NCBI GenBank assembly: GCA_016712985.1
Contig: JADJQA010000029.1
Location: 1 to 64,000, forward strand
DNA length: 64,000 nt
Origin: Sulfuritalea sp.
GTDB lineage: Bacteria > Pseudomonadota > Gammaproteobacteria > Burkholderiales > Rhodocyclaceae
Reading direction: 5' to 3'
Notes under the pieces: generated by a model
Databases searched by the model: none
What the model saw: the letters and a program-made list of their open reading frames with translations, nothing else
What the model was told of the DNA's origin: nothing
Shown: in pieces, positions 54,168 to 62,266 of the stretch
Position numbering within the stretch: the first letter of the stretch is position 1
Layout of the letters: each line of letters begins with the position of its first letter
Translations under genes and position numbers: made by a program

Positions 54168-54739
54168 ATGGTCGCCGACACGCAGAGCCAGCCGAGCAAG
54201 ACCGAATGCCGCGGCGACCTGGAAGCGATTGCCCACCTGACGGCAAAAGTTTGCAGCATCTGGGGAACGGCCGAACTGGATACTTACCTTAGCGGGCTGC
54301 TGATGGATGCGCGTGATGGCGCACGTCGGGGCTTGCCGGTGCCGGTTGCCGAAGAGGTTCTGTTCCTGGCACAGACCAACAAGTTGATCCGTGCCATGGA
54401 CCTGGCCAAGGTGCAAAGCAGCCGCTCAGGGAGGCGTACCGGATGGTCGACGAAGGCGATCAGGTGCGGCTCAGGATCGACGCGCTCGACGATCCGTCGG
54501 TTTCGCGCGATACGATAACGCGTGCAAGTCGTTCGTCGGTAGACTTGGGAAGGCGTGCCCTCCCGCGCACCACCCCCGACAGGCGTGCCGTCCCGCGCGG
54601 TACCGAGAATCGAGGACGTGATGATCGAGAACGTGGTTTTGGTGCCTTGTTGCGGATGCTGGGCAAGTGGCTTCTGGGCGCGATCGTGCTGTTGCTGGCC
54701 CTTCACTATGTCTGGCCGATCTTGATGGCACTGATCTAA
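54168..54739 (+). CDS. Small hypothetical protein with C-terminal membrane helix, frameshifted
   Basis: First frame: DLEAIAHLTAKVCSIWGTAELDTYLSGLLMDARDGARRGLPVPVAEEVLFLAQTNKLIRAMDLAKVQSS. A second frame carries on LREAYRMVDEGDQVRLRIDALDDPSVS and ends in a membrane anchor LGKWLLGAIVLLLALHYVWPIL. A missing base near 54423-54426 joins them (about 190 residues). Function unknown; location after pilU could be incidental. Start at 54153 is also possible. Confidence 0.6.
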
Positions 54740-54811
54740 CTCTCATGGCAGCGAGGGACACGCGCTGATGATGAAACACCCGAAAGGCGAATTGAGGCCC
54801 GCCCCTCCCAT

Positions 54812-54829
54812 CCTCCCCTCGCGGGGAGG
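54812..54829. repeat. Intergenic hairpin CCTCCCC-TCGC-GGGGAGG (family copy)
   Basis: Same 7-bp stem as at 52861, in the gap between the frameshifted small gene and the RlmL-like gene. Preceded by a C-rich run and followed by CTATTGATTGGCTCGCTG. Confidence 0.6.
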
Positions 54830-54932
54830 CTATTGATTGGCTCGCTGCGCTCGATTATCACCAGTCGCTCCGAAGGAGTTATGTCACGTTAATCTTTGCC
54901 GAACCGAGGGGCAGCAACGCGCAGCGAACATG

Positions 54933-56096
54933 CTACTTGTCGCGCCGGCTGCCGGCGATGATTTCGATGTTGTACAGGCGGCACTCCAGCGCGCCGTTGT
55001 AGAGCGGAATCCTGCGCGATGTCTGGAGCCGGATCAGTTTGGGCAGCCGCGTGTCGGCCGACAGAAACCAGCAGTTCCAGCCGGCGAAGCGCTGCTTGAG
55101 CGCGTCGCCGAGCAGCGGGTAGAACGCGGCAAGTTCCTCTTCGCTGCCCAGTCGTTCGCCGTAAGGCGGATTGGCCACCAGCACGCCCGCCGCCGCGGGG
55201 GCGGACCGCTTCAGCAGGTCGGAGGTTTCCAGCGTGACCAGGCCGTCCAGCCCGGCATGGGCGAGGTTCTGCCTGGTGCGGGCGACCGCATCGGCGGAAT
55301 TGTCGCTACCGAAAATTGGCAGGGCCGTTGCCTCGCGGCGACGCGCGGCGGCTTCGCGCTGCAGCGTGCGCCAGAGGCCGGCGTCGAATGACTTGAGGTG
55401 TTCGAAGCCGAAATCCCCCGGTTCGCGCGACAGCCCCGGCGCGTCGTCGAGGCAGACCTGCGCGGCCTCCAGCAGGAAGGTGCCGCTGCCGCACATCGGA
55501 TCGAGCAGCGGCTGGGCCGGCGTTGCGTGCGGCTGCCAGCCGGAAAGCCGCAGTATGCCGGCGGCAAGGTTTTCCTTGAGCGGCGCGCCGACCTTGGCCA
55601 GCTTGTGGCCGCGCAGGTAGAGCGGTTCGCCGGAGGTGTCGAGATACAGTGTGGCCTGTTGTTCGGTGATGAACAGGTGGATGCGCACCTCGGGCTTGCG
55701 CGTATTGACACTGGGGCGTCGTCCGGTCTCGGCGCGAAAGCGGTCGCAGACGGCATCCTTGACCTTCAGCGTGATGAATTCGAGGCTCTTGAGCGGCGAG
55801 CGGATTGCCGTCACATAGACGCGAATCGAGCGATCCACGGAAAACAGCCGCGTCCAGTCCACATCGTAGGCCAGCCGATAGACATCGGCTTCGTTGCGAT
55901 AGCCGCCCTGCGCGATGCGCCACAAGACCCGCGTCGCGATCCGCGATTCGAGGTTGATGCGGTAGCCGGTTTCCAGGCTGCCATTGCAGCCGGCGCCGCC
56001 CGGCACCACTGAAATCTCCTGGCCGCCGGCGCCGGTGAGGTCTTCCGCGAGCAGGGGCTCGAGGCCGCGGGGGCAAGTGACGAAATAGTGGTTCAG
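54933..56096 (-). CDS. RlmL-type 23S rRNA m2G methyltransferase (THUMP + SAM domain)
   Basis: 387 residues if begun at CTG 56096 (NHYFVTCPRGLEPLLAEDL, the usual N-terminus of this family). Then ferredoxin-like/THUMP part (DWTRLFSVDRSIRVYVTAIRSPLKSLEFITLKVKDAVCDRFRAETGRRPSV), followed by the methylase LLDPMCGSGTFLLEAA (SAM motif I), FGSDNSADAV and VLVANPPYGERLG (NPPY). Modifies guanine N2 in 23S rRNA (G2445-like). No ATG is available upstream of the conserved start; a non-standard start or small 5' damage must be assumed. Its 5' end is duplicated near 57105. Confidence 0.88.
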   Translation of the reverse strand: MNHYFVTCPRGLEPLLAEDLTGAGGQEISVVPGGAGCNGSLETGYRINLESRIATRVLWRIAQGGYRNEADVYRLAYDVDWTRLFSVDRSIRVYVTAIRSPLKSLEFITLKVKDAVCDRFRAETGRRPSVNTRKPEVRIHLFITEQQATLYLDTSGEPLYLRGHKLAKVGAPLKENLAAGILRLSGWQPHATPAQPLLDPMCGSGTFLLEAAQVCLDDAPGLSREPGDFGFEHLKSFDAGLWRTLQREAAARRREATALPIFGSDNSADAVARTRQNLAHAGLDGLVTLETSDLLKRSAPAAAGVLVANPPYGERLGSEEELAAFYPLLGDALKQRFAGWNCWFLSADTRLPKLIRLQTSRRIPLYNGALECRLYNIEIIAGSRRDK

Positions 56097-56130
56097 GCGA
56101 AATCCCGGTGGCGATCGATGCCGATATTAT
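56018..56130. repeat. Duplicated segment, copy A (5' end of the RlmL-like gene)
   Basis: About 113 bp that recur at 57105-57218 with roughly 85 percent identity by eye. Covers the first ~26 codons of the methyltransferase and about 35 bp upstream. Confidence 0.85.
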
Positions 56131-56269
56131 CGTCATTCATCGACCCCGAGGACTCGGGTCCGATTCGAGTCACAGCGCGTACGTTTTGGCGGCGCCGGAC
56201 AGGCGTCGGGCAAGAACCCGGCGCTCGTGGCACGGGTATCGGGAGCGAACACGCTGGCAACCAGGTCGG

Positions 56270-57058
56270 CTAAGGCAATTCCTCGACCTTGAGCAAGAGT
56301 CGGCGCTGGCGGGACGCCGATTCGGCGCCGCCTCTGGCGCTGGCACCCACGCTGCCGCTTAGTTCCGCGACGGATCCGCCGACTTCCATCCATTCGCCGA
56401 GGCGGCCGCTGACCGTCGTGAACAGGCGTTGGGTATTCACGGAGCCGGGAAGCGGCCCCGGCGTGTCGTCGCGCGGGCGGATTTCCAGCGTCACGCGCTC
56501 GCCGCTCAGGCGTGGCACGGCGACGAAGCCGGTACCGAGGTCGCGCTGCACAAAGGATTCCGCCACGACGGCGCCTTGCGGGGTCAGGATCAACTGGCGC
56601 AGCGGCAGCAAAAACGATTGGCCGACCATGATCGCGGCGAGGCCGCCGTCGATGGTCTGCACCTGTTGCGACACTTCGCGTCGGCTACGGTTGTCGGACT
56701 GGTAAAGATGGCCGCGGCCGGAAATCGACGTGCCCCCAGCGCCGACGTCCACCCGCCCGGAAACTCCCGCGCCGCGTTCGGCACCGCTGTCGGCACCGTC
56801 CTGGCGCACGCTGATCATCAGGCGTCGCGGTGGCGTGTCCAGCGCCGCGACCAGTTCGCGAATCTCGGCCTGGTTGCGGCCCGAGGCGCGCAGGAAGAGC
56901 TTGTCGTTCATGCCGGAAAGCGCGCCTCCGGGCTCGACGAACGGTGCGATCTGCGGCAGCAGTTGTTCCGCGCTGCGATGCCTGAGGCTGATGATCTCCA
57001 GCGTCTGGCCCCAGGCCAGATTGCCGAGCAGGAGCAATGCGAGGAAGAGTCGTTTCAT
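56270..57058 (-). CDS. Secretin N-domain (N0/N1) protein without barrel
   Basis: 262 residues with signal peptide MKRLFLALLLLGNLAWG. LEIISLRHRSAEQLLPQIAPFVEPGGALSGMNDKLFLRASGRNQAEIRELVAALDTPPRRLMISV is the N1/NolW-type secretin subdomain. The rest (SFLLPLRQLILTPQGAVVAESFVQRDLGTGFVAVPRLSGERVTLEIRP) is beta-rich. The C-terminal secretin gate is absent, so it may be an accessory periplasmic protein. ATG 57058 overlaps the stop of a 42-codon leader frame by 4 bp. Confidence 0.75.
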   Translation of the reverse strand: MKRLFLALLLLGNLAWGQTLEIISLRHRSAEQLLPQIAPFVEPGGALSGMNDKLFLRASGRNQAEIRELVAALDTPPRRLMISVRQDGADSGAERGAGVSGRVDVGAGGTSISGRGHLYQSDNRSRREVSQQVQTIDGGLAAIMVGQSFLLPLRQLILTPQGAVVAESFVQRDLGTGFVAVPRLSGERVTLEIRPRDDTPGPLPGSVNTQRLFTTVSGRLGEWMEVGGSVAELSGSVGASARGGAESASRQRRLLLKVEELP

Positions 57059-57183
57059 GAGGTCGCCACCCGTTTCCATGCCGTTGCAGCCGCCACCGCA
57101 ATTTCCTGGCCGCCGGCGCCGGTGAGGTCTTCCGCGAGCAGGGGCTCGAGGACGCGCGGACAGGTAACCAAATAGTGGTTCAA
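57055..57183 (-). pseudogene. Truncated duplicate of the RlmL-like N-terminus (42-codon leader frame)
   Basis: TTG-initiated frame reading NHYLVTCPRVLEPLLAEDLTGAGGQEIAV, nearly the same as the start of the methyltransferase at 56096, then a short divergent tail. The TGA overlaps the secretin-domain gene start (ATGA). It now could serve as an upstream coupling ORF. Sequence is a partial gene duplication. Confidence 0.7.
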
Positions 57184-57218
57184 GGCGAATTTTCGGTGGC
57201 GATCGATGCAGACATTAT
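57105..57218. repeat. Duplicated segment, copy B
   Basis: Partner of 56018-56130. Lies immediately upstream of the secretin N-domain gene and includes the promoter-proximal bases of the original methyltransferase gene. Confidence 0.85.
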
Positions 57219-57354
57219 GTCACCGCGGGATGCGGTGACGGTATCCCTTGCGGATATCGGCGCCATCACGCTGGCACGAGTGAAGCGGGGGTGCAGCCGG
57301 CAGCGTCGGTGCGCTTTGCGCTACCATTGACGGCCAATCAAGCCAGATCAACGG

Positions 57355-59067
57355 GTGGCGTTTGTCGTGACCTCCGATCTTCCGCAGACCTTGTCTCCAG
57401 CCTTGTCGGCGGGCTACCTGTTGAAGGAGTACAGCCTTCTCGGAGTTCTCGGCATGGGAGCGTTTGGCATAACCTATCTGGCGGCTGACAACTACCTCCA
57501 GTTAAAGGTCGCCATCAAGGAGTATTTTCCGTCAAGCGCGGCCGTGCGAAATCATTTCTCGGGCTCCGTCGCAGTGAAGTCGGAACGGGCCCAGGCGGAA
57601 TTCCTGTGGGGCCGCGAGCGCTTCATGCGCGAGGCACAAACACTTGCGCGGTTTCGCCACAAGAATATCGTCCAGGTGTTTCGCTACCTTGAAGGCAACG
57701 GGACATGCTACATGGTCATGGCCTACGAAGAAGGCAAGAGCCTGGAGCAGGCGCTGTCCGAAGACGCGATCCAGTGGAATGAACAAACCACGCTCGCCAT
57801 GGTCATGCCCTTGCTGGATGGCCTGGAGTCGGTTCATCAGGCCGGTTTTCTGCATCGGGATATCAAGCCAGCCAATATCGTTCTTCGCTCCAACGACGAG
57901 GGTCCTGTCCTTCTAGATTTTGGTGCGGCCCGAAGCGCTGTTGCCAATGAGGCGATGACGGTCGTATTGAGTCATGGCTACGGTCCGCCTGAACAGTATT
58001 CGCGTCACGGCAACCAGGGCGCGTGGACAGACATCTATGCAATGGCGGGGGTGCTCTACCGAATCGCGACGGGAGCCGTTCCACCCCTGTCCCTTCACCG
58101 TCTCAAGAACGATGCGCTGATTCCGGCGGCGTTCCTCGGCAAGGGCCGGTTCAGCGCGGGTTTTCTCGAGGCGATTGACTTGGCCTTGAATGTTGATGAA
58201 ACCAAGCGGCCTCAGAGCATCGGCGAATGGCGGCGGTTGCTGACGCGTGGCATGGCCAATGGCGCGGTAGTCGTGGCCCCTGGAAGCGAGGCCAAGCGGA
58301 GCGGGATCCACACCAATACGCCGTTGGCGGATCATGCGGCAATGCGCGCCGCGCCGGATCCAGATTCGGGTCATTATCAAGCCAGGGTTGCAGATGGAAA
58401 CGTCGCTCGCGCGACAAGCGATGCTTCGTCGAGTCATGGTCGTCGCGGAGTTGGTCAATCCGCTGGCTCTCGGCGTACCGGGCGAATGGCGGAGGACTCC
58501 TCAGCGGGGTGGCTGGGACGCCTCGGGGTGACAATGATTGCTCACCCCTTCCTGACCCTGCTGCTCTTACTGGCGGCGATCGCCATCGCCATTTATTCAT
58601 CGCCACGTTCGGGCTCGCGGGAACAGTCGAACCCGCCGGCGATCCCGCCGACCACGGGATCCAGGGCCGGCGCTTCCCAGGCAGAACCCGCGGTGATTTC
58701 CCATGACCGCACTGGCCGGGCTCCCGGCCTTTCCGTGCCGATTGCCGCCGACGCCCAAGAACCTCCCCGCGACGAACCCGCGCATAGAACGCCGTCGAAT
58801 GCCGACGAGCGTCGTCGGGCGCCGCCCGCCGAAGCCTTCGCCGCATGTTCGGGCCAGCTTCCGGGCGCCGGTTGCAGTTTCCTTTTTCGCGGCAATGAAA
58901 GTTTGCGGGGAGCATGCGCGGGGCTGCCTGACGGATCACTGATCTGCAAGCCAGACAGAGGCGGCGAGCGGGCAGACAGACCGCGAGTCGTGCTGCCACT
59001 TCGCCAGGACAACCATCAGGATCCTTACCGGAATCCGACCGATAACCGCTCGCCGCGCCTGAGATAG
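57355..59067 (+). CDS. Membrane-anchored Ser/Thr protein kinase
   Basis: 570 residues from GTG 57355 (GTG 57367 also possible). Kinase domain residues ~20-300: LLGVLGMGAFGITYLAAD (P-loop), VAIKEYFPSS (ATP Lys), FLHRDIKPANIVL (catalytic loop), LLDFGAAR (DFG), GYGPPEQYSRHGNQGAWTDIYAMAGVLYRI. A single membrane helix (FLTLLLLLAAIAIAIYS) near 400 is followed by a Pro-rich periplasmic tail ending with ACSGQLPGAGCSFLFRGNESLRGACAGLPDGSLICKP, whose four to five Cys may form disulfides or a sensor. Target unknown; next to a secretin-domain gene on the other strand. Confidence 0.88.
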   Translation: MAFVVTSDLPQTLSPALSAGYLLKEYSLLGVLGMGAFGITYLAADNYLQLKVAIKEYFPSSAAVRNHFSGSVAVKSERAQAEFLWGRERFMREAQTLARFRHKNIVQVFRYLEGNGTCYMVMAYEEGKSLEQALSEDAIQWNEQTTLAMVMPLLDGLESVHQAGFLHRDIKPANIVLRSNDEGPVLLDFGAARSAVANEAMTVVLSHGYGPPEQYSRHGNQGAWTDIYAMAGVLYRIATGAVPPLSLHRLKNDALIPAAFLGKGRFSAGFLEAIDLALNVDETKRPQSIGEWRRLLTRGMANGAVVVAPGSEAKRSGIHTNTPLADHAAMRAAPDPDSGHYQARVADGNVARATSDASSSHGRRGVGQSAGSRRTGRMAEDSSAGWLGRLGVTMIAHPFLTLLLLLAAIAIAIYSSPRSGSREQSNPPAIPPTTGSRAGASQAEPAVISHDRTGRAPGLSVPIAADAQEPPRDEPAHRTPSNADERRRAPPAEAFAACSGQLPGAGCSFLFRGNESLRGACAGLPDGSLICKPDRGGERADRPRVVLPLRQDNHQDPYRNPTDNRSPRLR

Positions 59068-59144
59068 AAGTTCGCAGCGGAAACTGCCGGGTGACGGGCG
59101 CTTGGCAGCTTGCCCCCGGTCACGTCGCCCCGTCCGGGTAGCCC

Positions 59145-59561
59145 CTAGAACGGCTTCACCACCACAAGTATGCAAATGGCGACCAGCGCCAGCACTGGCA
59201 CTTCGTTGAAGAAGCGAAACCAAACATGCGTCTTCGTCGAGTTGCCGCCGGCGAACTCGGCGAGCAGCCGGCCGCACCACAGGTGATAGCCGACGAGGCC
59301 GATGACCAGCGCGGTCTTCGCGTGCAGCCAGCCACCTGCGAAGCCGTAGCCGAACCACAGCCACAGGCCCAAGCCGATCGCCAGCACGCCGATCGGCGTG
59401 ACGAAGCGATAGAGTTTTTTCGCCATCAGCAACAGGCGTTCCCGTTCAGCGCGGCTGTCGGCCGGCGCCAGGGCGAGGTTCACGAAGATGCGCGGCAGGT
59501 AGAACAGGCCGGCAAACCAGCTCACGACGAAGACGATGTGGAAGGCCTTTATCCAGAGCAT
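59145..59561 (-). CDS. hemJ: HemJ-type protoporphyrinogen oxidase (CopD-like)
   Basis: 138 residues, four membrane helices. WIKAFHIVFVVSWFAGLFYLPRIFV at the start, GGWLHAKTALVIGLVGYHLWCG in the middle and WFRFFNEVPVLALVAICILVVVKPF at the end are HemJ hallmarks, including the heme-binding His. Oxidises protoporphyrinogen IX to protoporphyrin IX. Start 59561 lies 13 bp inside the upstream epimerase gene. Confidence 0.88.
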   Translation of the reverse strand: MLWIKAFHIVFVVSWFAGLFYLPRIFVNLALAPADSRAERERLLLMAKKLYRFVTPIGVLAIGLGLWLWFGYGFAGGWLHAKTALVIGLVGYHLWCGRLLAEFAGGNSTKTHVWFRFFNEVPVLALVAICILVVVKPF

Positions 59562-60424
59562 GACGCCTCCGCGATTCCGGTCGCCACGGTCGGGTAGCGC
59601 AAGCGCAGGTGCAGTTCCCGCTTCATTCGCGTGTTGTCCAGTCGGCGCGACTCGTTCATGAACGACCACTGGATCGGCGGCACCGCCTGGCGAACGGCTT
59701 CGCGCGGCAGGCGTGGCGCGCGCGGCAGGGCAAAGGCGTCGGCCAGGGCATCGAACCATTCGCCCATCGCCAGCGCGGAATCGTCATTGACGTTGTACAC
59801 CCGATTGGACCGTCCCCGCGCCAGTGCCGCGAGGCAGGCGCGACCGAGATCGTCGGCATGGATGTGGTTGGTGTGGCTGTCTTCGTCGTGCAGCATCAGG
59901 GGCAGGCGCTGGCGCAGGCGCTCCAGCGGCAAGCGCCCGGCCGCGTAGATGCCCGGTGCGCGCAGGATGCTGACGCGACACCGGCGCCCCCGCTTGCGGC
60001 CGAACTGGCGCAGGCGCCGTTCGGCATCCACCCGCCGTGCCGCGCGCGCCGACTGTGCCGCGGGTGCGCGCGTCTCGCTGACCCAGGCGCCGCCACAATC
60101 GCCATAGACGCCGCTGGTGCTGATGTAGATCAGTTGCCGTGGTAGACTTTTCCCGCGTTGCAGCGTGGCGATAAGGTTCCGGGTGCGTGTGTCGCCGGCG
60201 CCATGCGTTGGAGGCGGCGCGCTGTGAATCACCGCATCCGCGATGCCGGCAAGTCGTGCCAGGGTGTCGGGCCGGTCAAGATCGCCCTCGATCTGCGTGA
60301 TGCCCAGCGCGGCCAGGTGCGGGTCGCGTCGACGCACCAGCGCCAGCACGTGCCAGCGCGGCACGAGTTGCGGCAGCACCCGGCGCAGCACGTCACCGCA
60401 GCCAATGATCAGCAATCGTCGCAT
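59549..60424 (-). CDS. NAD-dependent epimerase/dehydratase-like protein (extended SDR, YeeZ-like)
   Basis: 291 residues from ATG 60424. MRRLLIIGCGDVLRRVLPQL is a variant Rossmann loop (GCGDVLRR). Then HVLALVRRRDPHLAALGITQIEGDLD, ADAVIHSAPPP, YISTSGVYGDCGG (active-site YG... with the usual Tyr shifted) and NRVYNVNDD. Related to YeeZ/ WcaG-type SDRs; substrate unknown. Overlaps hemJ and is divergent from the reductase at 60439 with only 14 bp between start codons. Confidence 0.8.
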   Translation of the reverse strand: MRRLLIIGCGDVLRRVLPQLVPRWHVLALVRRRDPHLAALGITQIEGDLDRPDTLARLAGIADAVIHSAPPPTHGAGDTRTRNLIATLQRGKSLPRQLIYISTSGVYGDCGGAWVSETRAPAAQSARAARRVDAERRLRQFGRKRGRRCRVSILRAPGIYAAGRLPLERLRQRLPLMLHDEDSHTNHIHADDLGRACLAALARGRSNRVYNVNDDSALAMGEWFDALADAFALPRAPRLPREAVRQAVPPIQWSFMNESRRLDNTRMKRELHLRLRYPTVATGIAEASCSG

Positions 60425-60438
60425 CGGACAATTATCGC

Positions 60439-61470
60439 ATGGCCTCATTTCGCGTCACCCTGCAGCCCAGCGGGCACAGCTTCGGCACCGACGGCAGCGA
60501 CTCGATCTTGCAGGCCGCGCTCGATGCCGGCCTGACACTGCCCTACGGCTGTCGCAATGGCGCTTGCGGCGCCTGCAAGGGCAAGGTCATCGACGGCCTG
60601 GTGGATCACGGCGTGGCACAGGAACAGGCCTTGCCCATGGCGGATCGCGCGGGCGGTCTGGCCTTGTTCTGTTGCGCCAGACCGCTCTCCGATCTGGTGC
60701 TGGAGTCACGCGAGGTGGGTTCGGCGAAGGACATTCCGGTCAAGATCATGCCCTGCCGGGTGCAGAAGATCGAGCGCCTGGCGGACGATGTGATTGTGCT
60801 TGGCCTCAAGTTGCCGACCAACGAGCGCTTGCAGTTTCTCGCCGGCCAGTACATCGAGTTTCTCCTCAAGGACGGCAAGCGCCGCGCGTTCTCCATTGCC
60901 AATGCGCCGCATGACGACGGCTTCCTGCAACTGCATGTCCGGCTGATCCCGGGCGGCGAATTCACCCAGCATGTCTTTGCCGCCATGAAGGAGAAGGACA
61001 TCCTGCGCTTTCAGGGCCCCTACGGCAGTTTCTTCCTGCGCGAGGAATCGGCGAAGCCGATGATCCTGCTGGCCGGCGGCACGGGCTTCGCGCCGATCAA
61101 GGCGCTGGTCGAGCATGCGATCCACAAGCACATCACGCGACCGATGGAGATCTACTGGGGCGCACGCAACCGCGCCGGACTCTACCTGCCTGACCTGCCC
61201 GCGGACTGGGCTGCCGCGCACAGCCATATCCGCTATGTCCCCGTGCTGTCTGACGCCACGCCGCCGGACGCATGGAGCGGACGCGGCGGCCCGGTGCATC
61301 GCGCCGTGCTGGAGGACCATGCCGACCTCGCCAACCATCAGGTCTATGCCTGCGGTGCGCCGGCCATGATCGACGCCGCTCGTACCGATTTTGCCGCGCA
61401 CGGCCTGCCGGCCGAGGAGTTCTTTGCCGATGCGTTTACATACGCTTCAACGCCGGCGCCGGCCGCCTGA
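60439..61470 (+). CDS. 2Fe-2S/FAD flavoprotein reductase (AscD / phenol-hydroxylase-reductase type)
   Basis: 343 residues. N-terminal plant-type ferredoxin with LPYGCRNGACGACKGKV and LFCCARPL (Cx4CxxC...C), FAD domain FLAGQYIEFLLKDGKRRAFSIAN (RxFS), NAD domain MILLAGGTGFAPIKALVEHAI and VYACGAPAMIDAARTDF. Annotated relatives are CDP-6-deoxy-delta-3,4-glucoseen reductases, but in betaproteobacteria most serve unknown electron acceptors. Transfers electrons NADH > FAD > 2Fe-2S. Confidence 0.88.
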   Translation: MASFRVTLQPSGHSFGTDGSDSILQAALDAGLTLPYGCRNGACGACKGKVIDGLVDHGVAQEQALPMADRAGGLALFCCARPLSDLVLESREVGSAKDIPVKIMPCRVQKIERLADDVIVLGLKLPTNERLQFLAGQYIEFLLKDGKRRAFSIANAPHDDGFLQLHVRLIPGGEFTQHVFAAMKEKDILRFQGPYGSFFLREESAKPMILLAGGTGFAPIKALVEHAIHKHITRPMEIYWGARNRAGLYLPDLPADWAAAHSHIRYVPVLSDATPPDAWSGRGGPVHRAVLEDHADLANHQVYACGAPAMIDAARTDFAAHGLPAEEFFADAFTYASTPAPAA

Positions 61471-61490
61471 GTGCGGCGCGCAACGGGCCC

Positions 61491-62192
61491 CTACTCGCCG
61501 AGATAAGCCGTGCGCACGCGGGCATCGGCGAGCAGCGCCGCCGACGTATCCGCAATGGTTATCGAACCGCTTTCCATGACGTAGCCGCGCGAGCAGACCT
61601 CCAGCGCGAGGCGCGCGTTCTGTTCCACCAGCAGCACCGTCACGCCCTCGGCGGCGACCTTGCGCACCACCTCGAACACCTTCTGCACCATCAACGGAGC
61701 CAGGCCCATCGAAGGCTCGTCGAGCAGCAGCAGCCTGGGGCGGCCCATCAGGGCGCGGCCGATGGCAAGCATTTGCTGCTCGCCGCCGGACAGGGTGCCC
61801 GCCACTTGATTCCTGCGTTCCATCAGGCGCGGCAGCAGCGCGTGAATCCGTTCCAGATCGGCGCCAATGCCTTTCGCATCATTGCGATGATAGGCGCCCA
61901 TCATCAGGTTCTCGGCGACGGTGAGTCGGGCAAACACGCCGCGGCCTTCGGGCACCAGCGCCAGTCCCATGGCAATCAGCTCATGGCTCGGCAGCGTTTC
62001 GATCCGCTGGTCGCCATAGTGAATCTCGCCATGCGAGGGAATCATCCGCGCCAGGGCCTTGAGCGTCGAGGTCTTGCCCGCGCCGTTGGCGCCTATCAGG
62101 CAAACGATCTCATTTTCCTCGACCGCGAAGGAGATGCCCTTCACGGCGGCTATCCCGCCGTAATGGACCTGCAGTTCCATTACGGCAAGCAT
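61491..62192 (-). CDS. livF: Branched-chain amino-acid ABC transporter ATPase LivF
   Basis: 233 residues. Walker A LIGANGAGKTSTLKAL, signature LSGGEQQMLAIGRALMGRPRLLLLDEPSMGLAPLMVQ, switch LVEQNAR. Lacks the longer C-terminal insert of LivG. Starts at 62192 or 62180. Together with livG and livM it forms the HAAT-type importer; binding protein and livH are not in the window. Confidence 0.93.
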   Translation of the reverse strand: MLAVMELQVHYGGIAAVKGISFAVEENEIVCLIGANGAGKTSTLKALARMIPSHGEIHYGDQRIETLPSHELIAMGLALVPEGRGVFARLTVAENLMMGAYHRNDAKGIGADLERIHALLPRLMERRNQVAGTLSGGEQQMLAIGRALMGRPRLLLLDEPSMGLAPLMVQKVFEVVRKVAAEGVTVLLVEQNARLALEVCSRGYVMESGSITIADTSAALLADARVRTAYLGE

Positions 62193-62266
62193 GGGATGGC
62201 TATCCCCGCTTTCCCCTTTCGAGAAAGGAGGCGACCAGTGTGCTCGCTACGCTCGGAGTGCTCATC

